35,851 nucleotides of DNA, from contig JAIWWG010000167.1 in assembly GCA_025435555.1 (NCBI GenBank), positions 1 through 35,851 of the forward strand, read 5' to 3'. Made by a program: the position numbers and the translations under genes. Positions 1-10,989 of this stretch are shown piece after piece. The DNA is from Chytriomyces cf. hyalinus JEL632 (Eukaryota; Chytridiomycota; Chytridiomycetes; Chytridiales; Chytriomycetaceae). The notes beneath the pieces are model-generated. The model searched no databases. It was not told the origin of the DNA and saw nothing but the letters and a program-made list of their open reading frames with translations. The stretch's first letter is position 1, and each line of letters begins with the position of its first letter.

Positions 1-138
1 AGGGTTTGCCATGTAGTTGAAAGACATGGGAAGCAGTTGTAGCTGATTCGACAGGATAGAGAAATGCTGTGGGAGCGGCGGGTGGGGCTGATGCTGATGC
101 TCGTCCTCCAGCTTGACTGGGTCGTTGAACTGTGACAT
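1..138 (-). CDS. 5' end of an unidentified gene, cut by the window edge
   Basis: An ATG on the minus strand at 138-136 opens a frame that stays open for exactly 46 codons to the window edge. The peptide starts MSQFNDPVKLEDEHQHQ and goes on rich in His, Gln, Pro and Leu, with no recognisable domain. It is divergent from the helicase gene that starts at 855, so the 0.7 kb between them would hold both promoters. The Gln/His/Pro-rich start is typical of disordered N-termini of regulatory proteins, but no function can be given. The case rests on an open frame with a clean ATG; 46 codons can also be open by chance. Confidence 0.5.
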   Translation of the reverse strand, partial: MSQFNDPVKLEDEHQHQPHPPLPQHFSILSNQLQLLPMSFNYMANP

Positions 139-854
139 GTGGGTTTGCTCTGGAGGTAGGTATGCAGGTAGGTACGTAGGTTCTTTGCTAGGTTTAATAT
201 GCCAACTCAAGACCAATAGAATGGCTTTGCTTATATCTTTTATTTTGTTGCAATTTCGAAGTGTCTTTCTTTCAAGGATCAAAATATTAATATTCATATT
301 GACATTTGTTGAGTGTTCAGCCGCGTGTCTTTCTCTTTCTTGCGCAAAATGATCCGAGTTCAAGGCGTTGAATTGCATGTTTGGAATTGCGTTTGTGGAA
401 TTGTGAGAACCTTGAAAAGAGGATGAGTAATCACGAAGCAATTTCACAGGTCAGCGATTGGAGCGCGTTAGCGGGGCAATGGAATGCCATGGAAAGTAAT
501 AGAATGCCATGGAATGCCATGGAAGGTTATGGTAGACTGTGGATGCAGCAGAGAAGGCGCTGCTGTGTGTTTCAAAAGTACTTCTGGCGTTTGCAGCAGC
601 AGAGGGTTTGATACCGAGGAATCTGGCTACATGGTTGCCAATCATATAGCTTGCCGGGCTCTGGTCTCTGAAGACGCTGGATTAACGCAAGTTGCTTTGG
701 GAACCTTGTACCAATGTCAACTGACTTGTTTTGTTTGTAAACTTAAAATCATTGTCAACAACCAAGCATGAAAATCACGCCCTTCGAGGTTTGTTCGGCG
801 CATACTCTCATCAGCCCATTCAACCCCCAATGAACCCAACCTCAAATCAAGCAG
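139..854. other. Intergenic region between divergent genes
   Basis: No convincing gene is present. Short open frames on both strands overlap one another and show no family resemblance. Two simple-sequence patches stand out: GGTAGGTA-like repeats near 154-180, and three copies of a 10-bp unit at 484-523, listed separately. The stretch presumably carries promoters for the minus-strand gene at 1-138 and the plus-strand helicase, but I cannot point to a TATA box or a named factor site. Confidence 0.5.
484..523. repeat. Three copies of a 10-bp repeat with a palindromic core
   Basis: The unit ATGCCATGGA occurs at 484-493, 504-513 and 514-523. The last two are in direct tandem, and the first is separated by a 10-bp diverged unit. 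Each contains the palindrome CCATGG. It sits about 330 bp upstream of the helicase start. Confidence 0.7.
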
Positions 855-3800
855 ATGCTTAAGCTCTGCTCGGAACCTCCCGACGCTGTCCCAGGACTCT
901 CGATCATTTCCTTCTGTGCCGCCCCCAACGACCCAATCACTTTGCGTCTTTTGCACGACACCAGCCAGTCTCCCGCACTCTCTCTCTCGCTCGTGCATAT
1001 CGATATCATGCCACCAAGCGCAGGCTTTACCGTCTCGATTGGGTCAAAGGAAGCCAAGAATGTCATGTCCCTGTCGTGCGACGTACCCCTGGCACGACCA
1101 CTTCATCTTTACCTATCAAAAAAGAAACTCCCTACTACTACTACGGCTACTGCTGCGAATGCGTGGATTATTCTTGCGTTTCGGTGTGATTCAAACAGTT
1201 TTGTGGCTCCGAAAGGGAATGCGCAGTTTATTAGCGAGAATATCTTTATGGTTGCCAAGTCAATTGTGAGTTTGGATAGGCTCTCGCGCGCATTTATTAT
1301 GGATGTGTTTGCGAAGCCTTTCATTCCGGACCATATTAAAGGTGTGTAACTTTTGGGTTTTTGAATTGCCTAAGCTCACTTGCTTTTTTTCCTTCAGATT
1401 TCAACAAAGCAAATGCGCAAGTTATATCGAGTACTCCTCCACCTACGACTGGTTTTGACAAGTATTTTGAGTCCTGGGTGCCCGCGTATCAGTATGCACC
1501 TTTTTTTTGTTTTGTGGTTTTTTTGTTGTCTCTTGAAGCATGCTTAAGTCTGCCCCCCAACGCAGAATCCATTTGAAGCCACCAATCTTACCTACCTTCA
1601 GCGAAACCACCGAAACTACCCATCATGCGCTCAACGCTGCAACTCATTCAGCACATTTCAGCCACCTTCTTGGCCTGGAGCACCGTACCTGCACTGCAAA
1701 TATGGCTGGATTCAACTTGTACGATGTGCAAATTTCAATCAGGGGTGATATCGCTGTCCTGGTTGTCCCGGGTGTTACTGAGGATTCGCCGCGGTTGAAA
1801 ATTGGGGATGTGCTAAAAATTCGGTGGCTTAGTTTCGGGCATCGGCGTACGGAGCATTTGGTAACTTTTTCATTCTTTGATGTGAATAAGGTTTTTTAAC
1901 TGTCGATTGTTGATGGATGTCTGGTTATGGTTTTTTCTAGACGCACGTTTTGAATGTGGTTCGTCGAAAGGCCGAAGTTCACTTTGCAGCGGAGCATTTC
2001 CGTTTTTTAAGTCAAACTTTAAACAGCTTCAATGTACAATTTTCGTTCAACGATTTGGGCTTTCGTTACGCAAAAAAAGCACTGGCGTCGTTGCAACCGT
2101 GGATCGATTCTTCTCGGATTGGACATTCAATGCTCTTCCCCGAGCCTGAAGACACTGTGGGCCGATTAGGAACTGAAGTTAAAAGTGAAGGGAGCTTTTC
2201 GGTGCAGTTTTTTGATGGTGCGTTGAATTGGAGTCAGAAGGTGGGGGAGTTGCTAAAAATTCAAAACGAGTCTCTTGTTTTTTTTTGGTTCTTTGCTCAC
2301 GCCTTTATTTCTCCTTATCGAAAACGCATAGAAAGCCGTGCAAGCTGTTGTTAGCAAAAAGTATGGCGATGTTCCATTCTTGATTTGGGGTCCACCTGGT
2401 GCGCGTTTTCTTGTCTTTTTTTTATTGACTGGGGTTCTCTCCTAATCAAGCTGCCCTTTTTTCTTTTTTCGGTCCACCAAACTTTTGGATAGGAACGGGA
2501 AAAACCAAGACTTGTATAGAATGCATCCATCAAATTGTGCTTGGTCAACCTGGGGCCCGTATCCTTGCGTGTGCACCGTCCCATAGTGCTGCGGATACCC
2601 TCACACGACAATTGCGCGAGTTCCTAAAACCAGGGGAACTGCTCCGCCTCAACTCTTCCACGCGACCTTTCAATGAAGTTCCAGATGCAATCTTGGCGTA
2701 CACATTTACAGAGACTGACGATTCTGGCAAAGGCGGAAAAGGGGGGGAATTTTTTAGCGTTCCGCCAATGAAGGCTTTGCTCTCAACGCGAGTTGTTGTT
2801 TGTACTTGTGAAGACGCGGGGATTCTTGCGCAGTGTGGAATCACGAATCGAATTATTCGTAAAACTCGGGAAGCGTTCTGGAGAAATACAATGAGCGATT
2901 ATGGAGTGTTTTGTGCGGAGGTTGGTGAAGAGCAGATTCAAGGAAAGCTGTTTTGGAGTGTAAGTCTTTTGACATCTTGCTGGTTGTCTTCCATCTAATT
3001 GTTCATGTTTCCAGCATTTATTTATTGATGAAGCTGGGCAAGCGACTGAGCCTGAATCTCTGATTCCTCTTTCAGTTGTTGCCAGTGAACCGCTGGTTTC
3101 GAAAAAGTCGGTTGACACGGTGCAGATTGTTTTATCGGGTGATCATATGCAGCTGGGGCCAATCGTCAATGATTCTAATGCAAGGGAGCTTGGTCTAAAG
3201 AAAAGCTTGTTTGAGAGATTGATTCGGCGTCCACTTTATCGAGATCATCCAGAAAGTCGGTACGAGCCGCGAACCAATGAATTGGAAGATGGTGAAATTG
3301 AGGAGACGGGTGTTCTTGATGGTCTCACTGAAAGTCTTGTAATTGGAGATGTTGTGGCGCCGTTTGCAAACTTGGTCAGGAATTATCGATCACATCCAGG
3401 TGAGTTTCTTTTTTTTTGTCGATTCTGGTTTTTGGAGGCTAATCTCAGTCTTCTTGATCACAGGCTTCTTGATGATTCCGTCGCATTTGTACTATAATAA
3501 TACTTTGATTCCTGCGGCATCAAAAGCGTTGACTCATTCGTTGATTGGATCACCTCTGCTTCTCAACCCTGAACTGCCAATTCTGTTTTATGGAATCGAA
3601 GGGAAAGACGAACGCATTCTCCACTCAAACGGATTGAATGAGAGCGAGAATTCGAGTCCAGGATGGTACAACTCTGCAGAAGCGCTTCATGTACGCGATA
3701 TTGTGGAACTATTGCTAAACGAGGGAGTCTCTGTCCGCGATATCGGTGTCATGGCGCCGTTCCGTGAGCAAGTGAAGCTAATCCGTGTTCTCTTGCGAGC

Positions 3801-4397
3801 GAATGGATGCGGGGCGGTGGATGTGGGTACGGTTGAGGATTACCAAGGGATGGAACGGCGAGTGATTATTTTGTCGACGGTTCGAAGTCGCGTTTCGTTT
3901 CTGGAGGGGGATTTGCAGAATGATTTGGGGATTGTGAGGAAGCCTGAGAGATTGAATGTGGCAATGACGCGTGCGCAGGCGTTGTTTGTTGGGGTGGGGA
4001 ATCCGTGTTTGTTGGCGGTGAGTTTTCCTTGCTTTTTCGTGTTGAAACGAATCTAAATTTTTATTTTTTGCTGAAGACGGACCCGGAATGGGTTGCGTTT
4101 CTAGCATTCTTTTCTAGAAACGGGTGTTACACTGGAAGTCCATTACCGCAAAATATCATTCAAGAGTCTCATTCAGGGGCTGCAGGCAATTACGGAGCAC
4201 TTGAACGAGCACGCGACTCTGCGCTGCTTCTTGAAAGCGTTCCTCAAACAAAATGGTTGGGTGCAGGCGTTGGAGGAGATTCTGCTGGCTTTGGTGGTGG
4301 TGGTGGTGGTGGTGGTGAAATGGGGGTGGGACAGAGTGAGGATGATCTGGCACTTGATTGGGCTACTGCATGGTTGGGTGGGCTTGAGTTGGAGTGA
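855..4397 (+). CDS. MOV10/SDE3-type superfamily 1 RNA helicase
   Basis: Nine exons read by eye: 855-1341, 1398-1491, 1566-1860, 1941-2276, 2332-2398, 2493-2959, 3015-3399, 3464-4017 and 4077-4397. All introns are GT-AG, 55-94 bp, and keep frame, giving about 1001 residues. The Upf1-like SF1 motifs are in order: motif I GPPGTGKT (about 424-431, split by intron 5), motif II DEAG in HLFIDEAGQATEPE (about 583), GDHMQLGP (about 624), NYRSHPG (about 707), TVEDYQGME (about 831) and NVAMTRAQ (about 874). The N-terminal half before motif I fits the MOV10/SDE3/Armitage group, ATP-dependent 5'-3' RNA helicases tied to small-RNA silencing and control of transposons and viruses in other eukaryotes. The C-terminus has a run of eight Gly encoded by GGT repeats near 4292. 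The first ATG (855) is taken as start; the ATG at 1008 is an alternative. The N-terminal exons are the least certain. Confidence 0.92.
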
Positions 4398-4789
4398 CAA
4401 GTGATTATGGTGTCATGGGTTATTGTATTGTTGTTGTAAAGTGTATAAAACACGTTTTGCTTGTCAAGTTTCGTTTCTTGGTTCGGTACCCCATTTTAGA
4501 GATGTGATGTATTTCTGTTTGTTGACCTATGCGCATATGTAAGCCTCTCAGATGGTATGATCACAGTCCATTCACACATTGACTTTGCAGAATGGACCAC
4601 GCATTGCTGCGTTCACACCCTTGGAGTAGGGTGCATGTAAAATGACAACGCGACACAAGACTGAGCAAAATACGTAACAGCGTTTATTGTTATGGGATTA
4701 CTGAAAATAACTTAAAAAACAGTTTGCTTAATAATATGCGATAATAATAAGGAATGTGATGTTTGAAGCAGGGTTCGAATCCCCAGATA
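4398..4789. other. Convergent intergenic region
   Basis: This separates the 3' ends of the plus-strand helicase and the minus-strand zinc-finger gene, and no gene is seen. A minus-strand AATAAA (complement of TTTATT at 4683-4688) lies about 100 bp past the zinc-finger stop codon and could be its polyadenylation signal. TATAAA on the plus strand at about 4444 lies in the helicase 3' flank and is probably chance. Confidence 0.5.
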
Positions 4790-4810
4790 TCAAGCCGTTG
4801 GATTCGAACC
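4772..4810. repeat. 11-bp perfect inverted repeat around a stop codon
   Basis: GGTTCGAATCC at 4772-4782 and its exact complement GGATTCGAACC at 4800-4810 are separated by 17 bp. The zinc-finger gene's TGA (complement of 4790-4792) falls in the would-be loop. A transcript from either strand could form an 11-bp stem. Confidence 0.75.
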
Positions 4811-5863
4811 TTGTAAATTTCCCACGGATCCTCTGCAAGTCTTGAGATGCCGGCCCAACGCGTCACTCCGCCCGAATGCGGACCCGCAATTTGATGGACA
4901 AACAAAATGTTTTGCTTTACTATGTGTAATCTCGTGTCGAATCAAATCTTGTTTGCGGATGCATTGCTTCTGGCAAACTTTGCATTCAAACATGCCGTCA
5001 TTTGTTCGATGAACGTTTTGGATGGGATTATGGCTTTTGACGAGGTGATGAGCGTTGGCCATCATGCGGGGAGATGGTGTTGATGGAGCGGATCTCGATT
5101 TGACAACTGGAGGTCGTTTTGGGTACGTGCTTTGCTGTTGTTGGAGGATGGATTCAGAGGAGACGCTTGGTTTGAGAGTTGTTTTGCTGTCTTGTTGATG
5201 GTCTGGTGGGATGTTCGTGTGGGATATCAATGGTATATTTGTGGTGTTTGTTTGGGAGGGTGAGTGGAAGATCTCGGACGGTTTGAGAAATGTGCGCGGG
5301 GAGTGAGTAAGCGTGGATGTAGTGAGGGGTATCGGTTGAGATAAAAGGTTGTGTGTGTTTGTTGGGAGCTGGGGGAAGCTGACGTCTGTCGCCATGGAGT
5401 CAAATGACATTAGCGAAGGTTGATTCATGAAATCAACATTCAGGGCTTCCAGCAGCTGAACTGACTGCGTCATCAACGGAGGGACCGTGGAGACAGGGTT
5501 TGGAAACAAGTCAGAGAACTGGCTGGACGACTTCCAAGCAGAGAATGCTGAGAGAGGTTGCTGATGAACATACGAGTTGCTCGAATTTGCGCGAATGCGT
5601 TCGAGGGTTACATCGTTGTTTTTGCGGTTTGTCGATTCGGACATCTGCCAAAGTTCGTCTTCGGCGCTTTTGTAGGGAAGGGAGCTGAGAGGTTCCGGTG
5701 CCAGATTGTTGCTGCCTGTGCCGCGATGGGTCGTATTGGAACTGCTGCTGCTGGGTTCCTGAAGGGTTGGGTGGTCAAAGAGCTGATGCCAGAGGGTGAG
5801 TTCGTCATCCGCTTCGGATGCGGCAGAGTATGCGGTGAAGCCAAAACTGGAGTGGCGGTCCAT
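4790..5863 (-). CDS. C2H2 zinc-finger protein, probable transcription factor
   Basis: Intron-free as read, about 357 residues from the ATG at 5863; an in-frame GTG three codons earlier is not a likely fungal start. Residues 1 to about 280 are low-complexity and rich in Ser, Thr, Pro, Gln and Asn, as in activation or disordered regions. Two fingers lie near the C-terminus: CKVCQKQ...RHEITH is C-x2-C-x12-H-x3-H, and CPSNCGSAFGRSDALGRHLKTC is C-x3-C-x12-H-x3-C, so the last ligand is Cys. The RSDALGRH recognition helix is common in fungal DNA-binding fingers. A nuclear DNA-binding role is inferred from this. A 5' exon starting at the minus-strand ATG near 6058 could join in frame by a weak donor (GTCTAA). 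The target and pathway are not visible. Confidence 0.82.
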   Translation of the reverse strand: MDRHSSFGFTAYSAASEADDELTLWHQLFDHPTLQEPSSSSSNTTHRGTGSNNLAPEPLSSLPYKSAEDELWQMSESTNRKNNDVTLERIRANSSNSYVHQQPLSAFSAWKSSSQFSDLFPNPVSTVPPLMTQSVQLLEALNVDFMNQPSLMSFDSMATDVSFPQLPTNTHNLLSQPIPLTTSTLTHSPRTFLKPSEIFHSPSQTNTTNIPLISHTNIPPDHQQDSKTTLKPSVSSESILQQQQSTYPKRPPVVKSRSAPSTPSPRMMANAHHLVKSHNPIQNVHRTNDGMFECKVCQKQCIRKQDLIRHEITHSKAKHFVCPSNCGSAFGRSDALGRHLKTCRGSVGNLQGSNPTA

Positions 5864-6436
5864 TAGTGACACCTGGTAGGTCTATGTAGGTGTATGGGTG
5901 GAGCAAGTAGCGATGGGGGGTGAAGGTGGTCGTGGCATTGGGTTGCTTTTGAATGCAAGTTAGACACAGGGGTCGAATGCAGTTGTCATCAAAAATTTAT
6001 TCGTATTTTCAAGCACTGCAAAATTTGAAGTGACAAGTCCGGTTTGCGGGTCCGCCATTTTCAACCTTTTTTTTTCTCTTTTTTGTTGGGAAGCGATAGC
6101 GATAGCGCGAGTCAGTTTGATGTGATTCAGTGGCAGGTGCGTTGGGTCTGATTCTGATGGATGCAGTTGCAGCGTGTCTGTGGGCACAGCGACGCTGGCA
6201 GTGTATGTCGCTTCTTACAGTCACTGGCACCTGTCGTGCGATAACACTACCAAGCGTATCCATACACCAGCTTCAGCTGCCAAACGCGTGATAACTGTGC
6301 AAAGGGCATCAATGCAACTAAATAGTAAGTAAACAAGCTGAAAAGTGATTCATAAATAATGCGTAAATAAAGTCAGAATATATTTAATTGAAAGACACTC
6401 ACTCCACAGAAGCAACCAACCAGCAACAACCTCCGA
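5864..6436. other. Divergent intergenic region
   Basis: This lies between the minus-strand zinc-finger gene and the plus-strand nuclease gene. A minus-strand open stretch (start MADPQTGLVTSNF, about 6058 to 5965) could be an upstream exon of the zinc-finger gene. Only a weak GTCTAA donor would keep frame, so it is left as a possibility. Otherwise there is T-rich sequence near 6066-6090 and a short GCGATA-like repeat near 6094-6110. No promoter motif can be named. Confidence 0.4.
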
Positions 6437-9400
6437 ATGGCGTCGCTGTTGGGCAAGCAGATTCAGACCCAGTCACAGACAGAAAAGGATAAAGAGAGGC
6501 AGAATGGTCAGAGCGCAGACGGAGCAAGTGCGCGGGACAGGGTAAACATCCCCACTCACTGCACCACCCTCGGAGAGCCCTCAACTCTCTTCAAAACTAC
6601 ACCCCCACTAATGATCAATCTGACGGTCTCTATTTTGCGCTCCAGTCCAACTCTATCCAACCAATGAACTTTGCCGGTGCCGTCGCCCGCTCAAACACGA
6701 ATAAAACGGCCCATTTCGAAAGCCCAGCAGACCTCCCAAAGCAGAACTATGCAAATCCAAATGGCCCAATGTCGCTTCTTTCCCAGTCGGTCCCAAACGC
6801 CACCTGGGATCAATATCAGTACCAGCTGTTTGCAAACAACACAATCAACGGGAACAACTCCAACAACAGTGACTCTGATGATGATTTACTCGGTGCCTCG
6901 CGTATGGTGGACTGGGTTGTTGGCCAGGACTCGCCAACGTTTTCTATGGATGACCATGACCAGTTGGGATATTCGACAAGCATTTCATCCTCCTTCCACG
7001 AATACAACCGCTTTATGGGTATGTGAAACATCATTTTCTGTTTATACCTTGTGCTGGGGCTCTCTGAGCAATTGTGGGTTCAATGAGATATTGGATTAAT
7101 AATGGATGAATTCATTTCACCTCAGCCACTCGTTTGGCGACTTCCCCGGGCGCAAAACTATCATTGTCCGGATACGGCGTAGGATCTCCCAAAGATGTTT
7201 CCAATATGGCTTCGTCATTTTCAAATACTCCCTTCTTGTTCCAATCTACGTCATCAGCATATCACCAGCAATTTCCAAAGCCGTCTCTTGCACACGCAAA
7301 CCCATCTAATGGGATCAACAAATTTGATTCAGACGATCTGACGTTCGATATCAATGATATCGATCTGGATCCGTTGGCTTTTGGAATGCCGCCCGCCTCC
7401 TCTTCTCAGAAGCCGCAGCATCAGCAGAAATCAACGCTTCTCCCATTGCATTCTCAATTTCTCGCGAACGTCCAAGAAGGAAGTGCTGGTGGAAGCTCTG
7501 GTCCAAGCAGCTCCGAACAAACCCCCACAGGATCGTTTAAAGCGCTTCGACGATTCAGCATCGCTGGTGGACATGCGAGCACGGTCAGCAACGGAAGCGG
7601 CCTGCATGCGGCGATTCCTGAACTCTATTTACCATCAACCCAAAGTCAAAAGCAGCATCAACAGATGTCGCAGTCTGTCAACATGAACTCGAAAGCGTCT
7701 TCCCATTACAACCAAAATCACAACAATGCTTCGCAAGGATCGTACCAACAGCATAAGCATGGCGCGTCTCCAAGTATAGGCAATTCCTTGAATCAGCAGT
7801 CTTTCATGTCGAGTCCCAATGCGGGTGGCGGAGCAAGCGGAACGTCTCCAGTTTTAATCAATAGTTTTGTTGGTTCTGGAAATGCAATGCGGCCTAATGG
7901 GCTCATTGGAACGAGTGTGGGGACAAGTACTACCATGTTGGGCGCAAGCGTTGACACGAGTCCTGATTTTTCGTTGACTGCTCTCGGCGGTCGGGGTAGC
8001 ACCAGTCATAATGGTGGTTTCGGAGGTAGCGGCGGAATCGCGGCATCGTATCAAGGCCAGGGGTTGAAGGCTGCTGCGTCAAATGGCCGTCTGGATATGC
8101 CCTCCACTTCTGTGAATGTTTCTGAAACATCCCCTGGAATGCTTTTACCACCGGGAAGAGTTGTTGGTGGGATGGTTCTCAATAATGCGGGGATTGCAAA
8201 GTCGGAATTGGCGGGAGATGTAGGCTGATTTTTCGATTTTTCTTGGGTTCTCTTTTCGTTCTTTCTAACTGTTGAGGTTTTGTCTTTTAGGGATGCCCGA
8301 TTCTGAAATTGCCGAGAATGCCATTTTTGGGTGTCCAAGGTTTGTTAATTTTCAATGACTGAGAGACCGTTTTGTACTGACTTTATTTCGACAGGCACGA
8401 TGGAAATTCCTCATCGCGTCTGGAAAAAGGGAGGCACCGAAAAGCCAGACAACAGACATTTTATGATCATGTCGTACAACGTTCTTGCACCAATGTATTG
8501 CACTGATAGTCGCTATCACAAAGCCGACTCTGAGACTCTGGATTGGGATCACCGCAAGAAAATGATTTTGGATGAAATCGCATTTTATTCGCCGGACTTT
8601 ATTTGCTTGCAGGTTTAAATGTTCACTTCCAGTTGATGTTTTTGGGTGTCGGTACTGACATTCACTCCGCAGGAATTACCACCACACGACTTTAAAGAAG
8701 TATTCCTTCCAGCTTTGCAGAAAATTGGATATGACGGCCACTTTCAGCAAAAGAAACGCGAACACGCAGCAGATGGATGCGCCATTTTCTTTCTCGAAGC
8801 ACGCTTCTCTCTCATGGCGGTTCAAGCGTTTGCATACAGTGATCAAGTACCACAAGACCCTTCGTCTGATTTATATCAGCGACTTGCGCCATTCCCAAAC
8901 ATCGCGCTCGTATGCGTGTTTCAAAACCGGCAGGCGCGCAGCCTGCGTTGCAGAATCGTCAACACGCATTTGCATTGGGATCCTCAATTCAGCGACACGA
9001 AATTACTTCAAGCGGCTATTTTGATGGAGTGGTTGGAACGCGCTCCACATCGAGATGTTCCCACTGCTATCGCTGCTGACTTGAATTCCCGTGCGGGTGA
9101 AGCTGTAGTGGATTATCTTGTGCGCGGGAAAGTTGCGCCTGGACCGCTTTTCCAAGGAAAAGATTTTGGAAGATTTACCAAAGCGTTGACTGTGCGAAAC
9201 CCATTGACGGGTGTGACTGTATTGGCGAGCACGCTTGCCGGTCAACCAGGATTTGAAGGGTTGCTGAAAGGTGGAGTTGTGATTCAGAATCCGAATGTTC
9301 CTGTTGGCGGGGTTGTGACTCCGGGAGCCCCTCAACCGCCGCAGCAACAGACGTTGTTGCCTTTATTGAGGCATGGGACAAAGCTTGCAAGTGCATATGA

Positions 9401-10349
9401 TCGAAAGGATTTACCATTCACCAACAAGACTCCGGACTTTGAAGGGAGTATTGATCACATTCTGTACACGAGTGGAACTCTCAGTATTCGAGATGTTTTG
9501 GGAGATTTTGATCAAACTTACTACCCATCGGATGAAAAAGAGGGTGAAGTCGATGGTGCAGAGAAAAGTGGGGATGAAGGAGATGTTGGTTGTGGTGGAG
9601 CAATGGATTCTCCTGAGCTTGAGGCGCTGGTGGAGGGAGACCATGGCGCAGTTGGCGATAGCATTGTTCCAGGTGTTGCCGACGGCTTGCTCCTTTCTGA
9701 CAAGAGACAGGCAAAGTTGGGCGACTTTTTAAAGCCTGCGTCCGACGTGGCAGAGCTTGCCGGATCTCTGAACGAAAACACCGTAGTTTCTGGAAGCGAA
9801 GTCGTTCCACCGGCTGTCCCAGGGCCAAGACCTTACCACCATCATCAACCACCGCCTCCAGTTGGATATTTGGCCAAGATCAATTCATTCCCCACGCCTC
9901 ATGTTCCATCGGATCATCTTCCATTGTGTGCATGGTTAAAGTGGAAAACGGTTCCCGTGGGTACGGGTCCAGTGAGTAGCGGATTGAATGGGATTCTTGG
10001 TCCCAATATTGGGGACCGCAATCGTGCTCGCGGAGGACGTAGGAACAATGCGCAGCAGCAGCAAAATTCGCAGCAACAGCATGGGCACCACCAACAACAG
10101 CAGCAAATTGGAATGATGAGCACCAGTGCGCCGAATCGTGGCATGAATGGTATCTCGCAGGTCCAAATGCAACTTCTCATGCAACAACAGCAACAACAGC
10201 AAATGATGTCTTCTCAACAGAAAGCAAATGCAACACAAGGTGGGGTGTCGGCGCTATCCATTGGGATCATGAATTCCAACAATAGTGGTGTATCGCCGTT
10301 ACCTCGAGGGTATGGAGCTCCGACGTCTGGCCAGCAGCAGCGAAATTAG
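6437..10349 (+). CDS. CCR4/Angel-type EEP nuclease, probable mRNA deadenylase
   Basis: Six exons: 6437-6541, 6646-7018, 7126-8219, 8291-8339, 8395-8612 and 8673-10349, about 1171 residues, all junctions GT-AG and in frame. The first 540 residues are disordered (Asn, Ser, Gly, Gln). The endonuclease/exonuclease/phosphatase fold spans about 555-1035: MSYNVLAPMYC, the metal-binding Glu at 614 (ICLQ-E, first base pair of exon 6), NTHLHWDP, AADLNS (about 748) and SDHLPL (about 1027). These are the catalytic positions of CCR4/Angel/Ngl enzymes, which remove mRNA poly(A) tails in the cytoplasm. The leucine-rich repeats that bind CAF1 in yeast Ccr4 are not seen, so Angel/Ngl kinship or a divergent Ccr4 is possible. 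A Gly/Glu/Asp-rich insert (about 900-990) interrupts the domain, and the tail has CAG/CAA-coded poly-Gln runs. An AATAAA lies at 10701-10706. Confidence 0.9.
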
Positions 10350-10989
10350 GCCAATGGAAAACAATTCGCTCTTTTTTCCCCCACGCTCTTACTTGAGATA
10401 ATCATGTATGATACAGTTCCCATTTTCTTGATCTGTTTGTCATTCCCTTTCCCCCCACTCTCTGGACATGCAAAAAATTTATGTTTTTCCTTCGCGGTTT
10501 CGGGCTCCTTTTTGTATCATTTTTTTTTTTTTCCTTTTCTTGGATTATATTGGTCGTGCAGCTTCAAATTTTATATCATTATAGCTTTCCCCAGCTATGC
10601 TTTTCTTTTTTTTTTGTGGGTGTTTGTCTCTCCCAAAACATTTTTCAAGTTGTTCCCTTCCCATTTTTTTCTTGCTTCATTTTTGGGTTTTCATACAACC
10701 AATAAAGTGATGGAGTCGTTCATGTAAAAAGCTGACAGTTGCGGATGAATGTATATTACCCCAACTTGTCCAGAAACCGGATCCACGCGTTCTGAAAGTT
10801 GAAACGTCGCGTTTATCTGTCTCCAAGTAGTTGTGAAGGTTGGGTACACCACTCTCCTGTCTCTCATTCAAATACATGCGCGCATTTCCTTGTGCTTGTT
10901 TCTTCGATTCCCATGGGTACATTTATGATGATCACAGGTATTCTTATCTGCACAGTCTGTGTTTTATTTTTGATTCGTCTAACATTCAA
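10350..10989. other. Convergent intergenic region with T-rich 3' flank
   Basis: This lies between the 3' ends of the nuclease gene (+) and the AFI1-like gene (-). Positions 10370-10690 are strongly T-rich on the plus strand; open frames there are rich in Phe and look like a composition effect. AATAAA at 10701-10706 (+) could end the nuclease transcript. AATAAA on the minus strand (complement of 10963-10968), about 22 bp past the AFI1-like stop, could end that transcript. Confidence 0.5.

Noticed and set aside
4772-4900. tRNA-Leu-like sequence on the minus strand (GGCGGAGTGACGCG, CTCAAG and GGTTCGAATCC in order)
   Set aside because: The T-stem and acceptor stem do not pair, and CTCAAG is the coding sequence of the second zinc finger. 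It is a chance resemblance within the zinc-finger gene.
10404-10727. Plus-strand open frame of about 107 codons rich in Phe
   Set aside because: It lies in a T-rich 3' flank; the Phe content follows from poly(T), and there is no domain.
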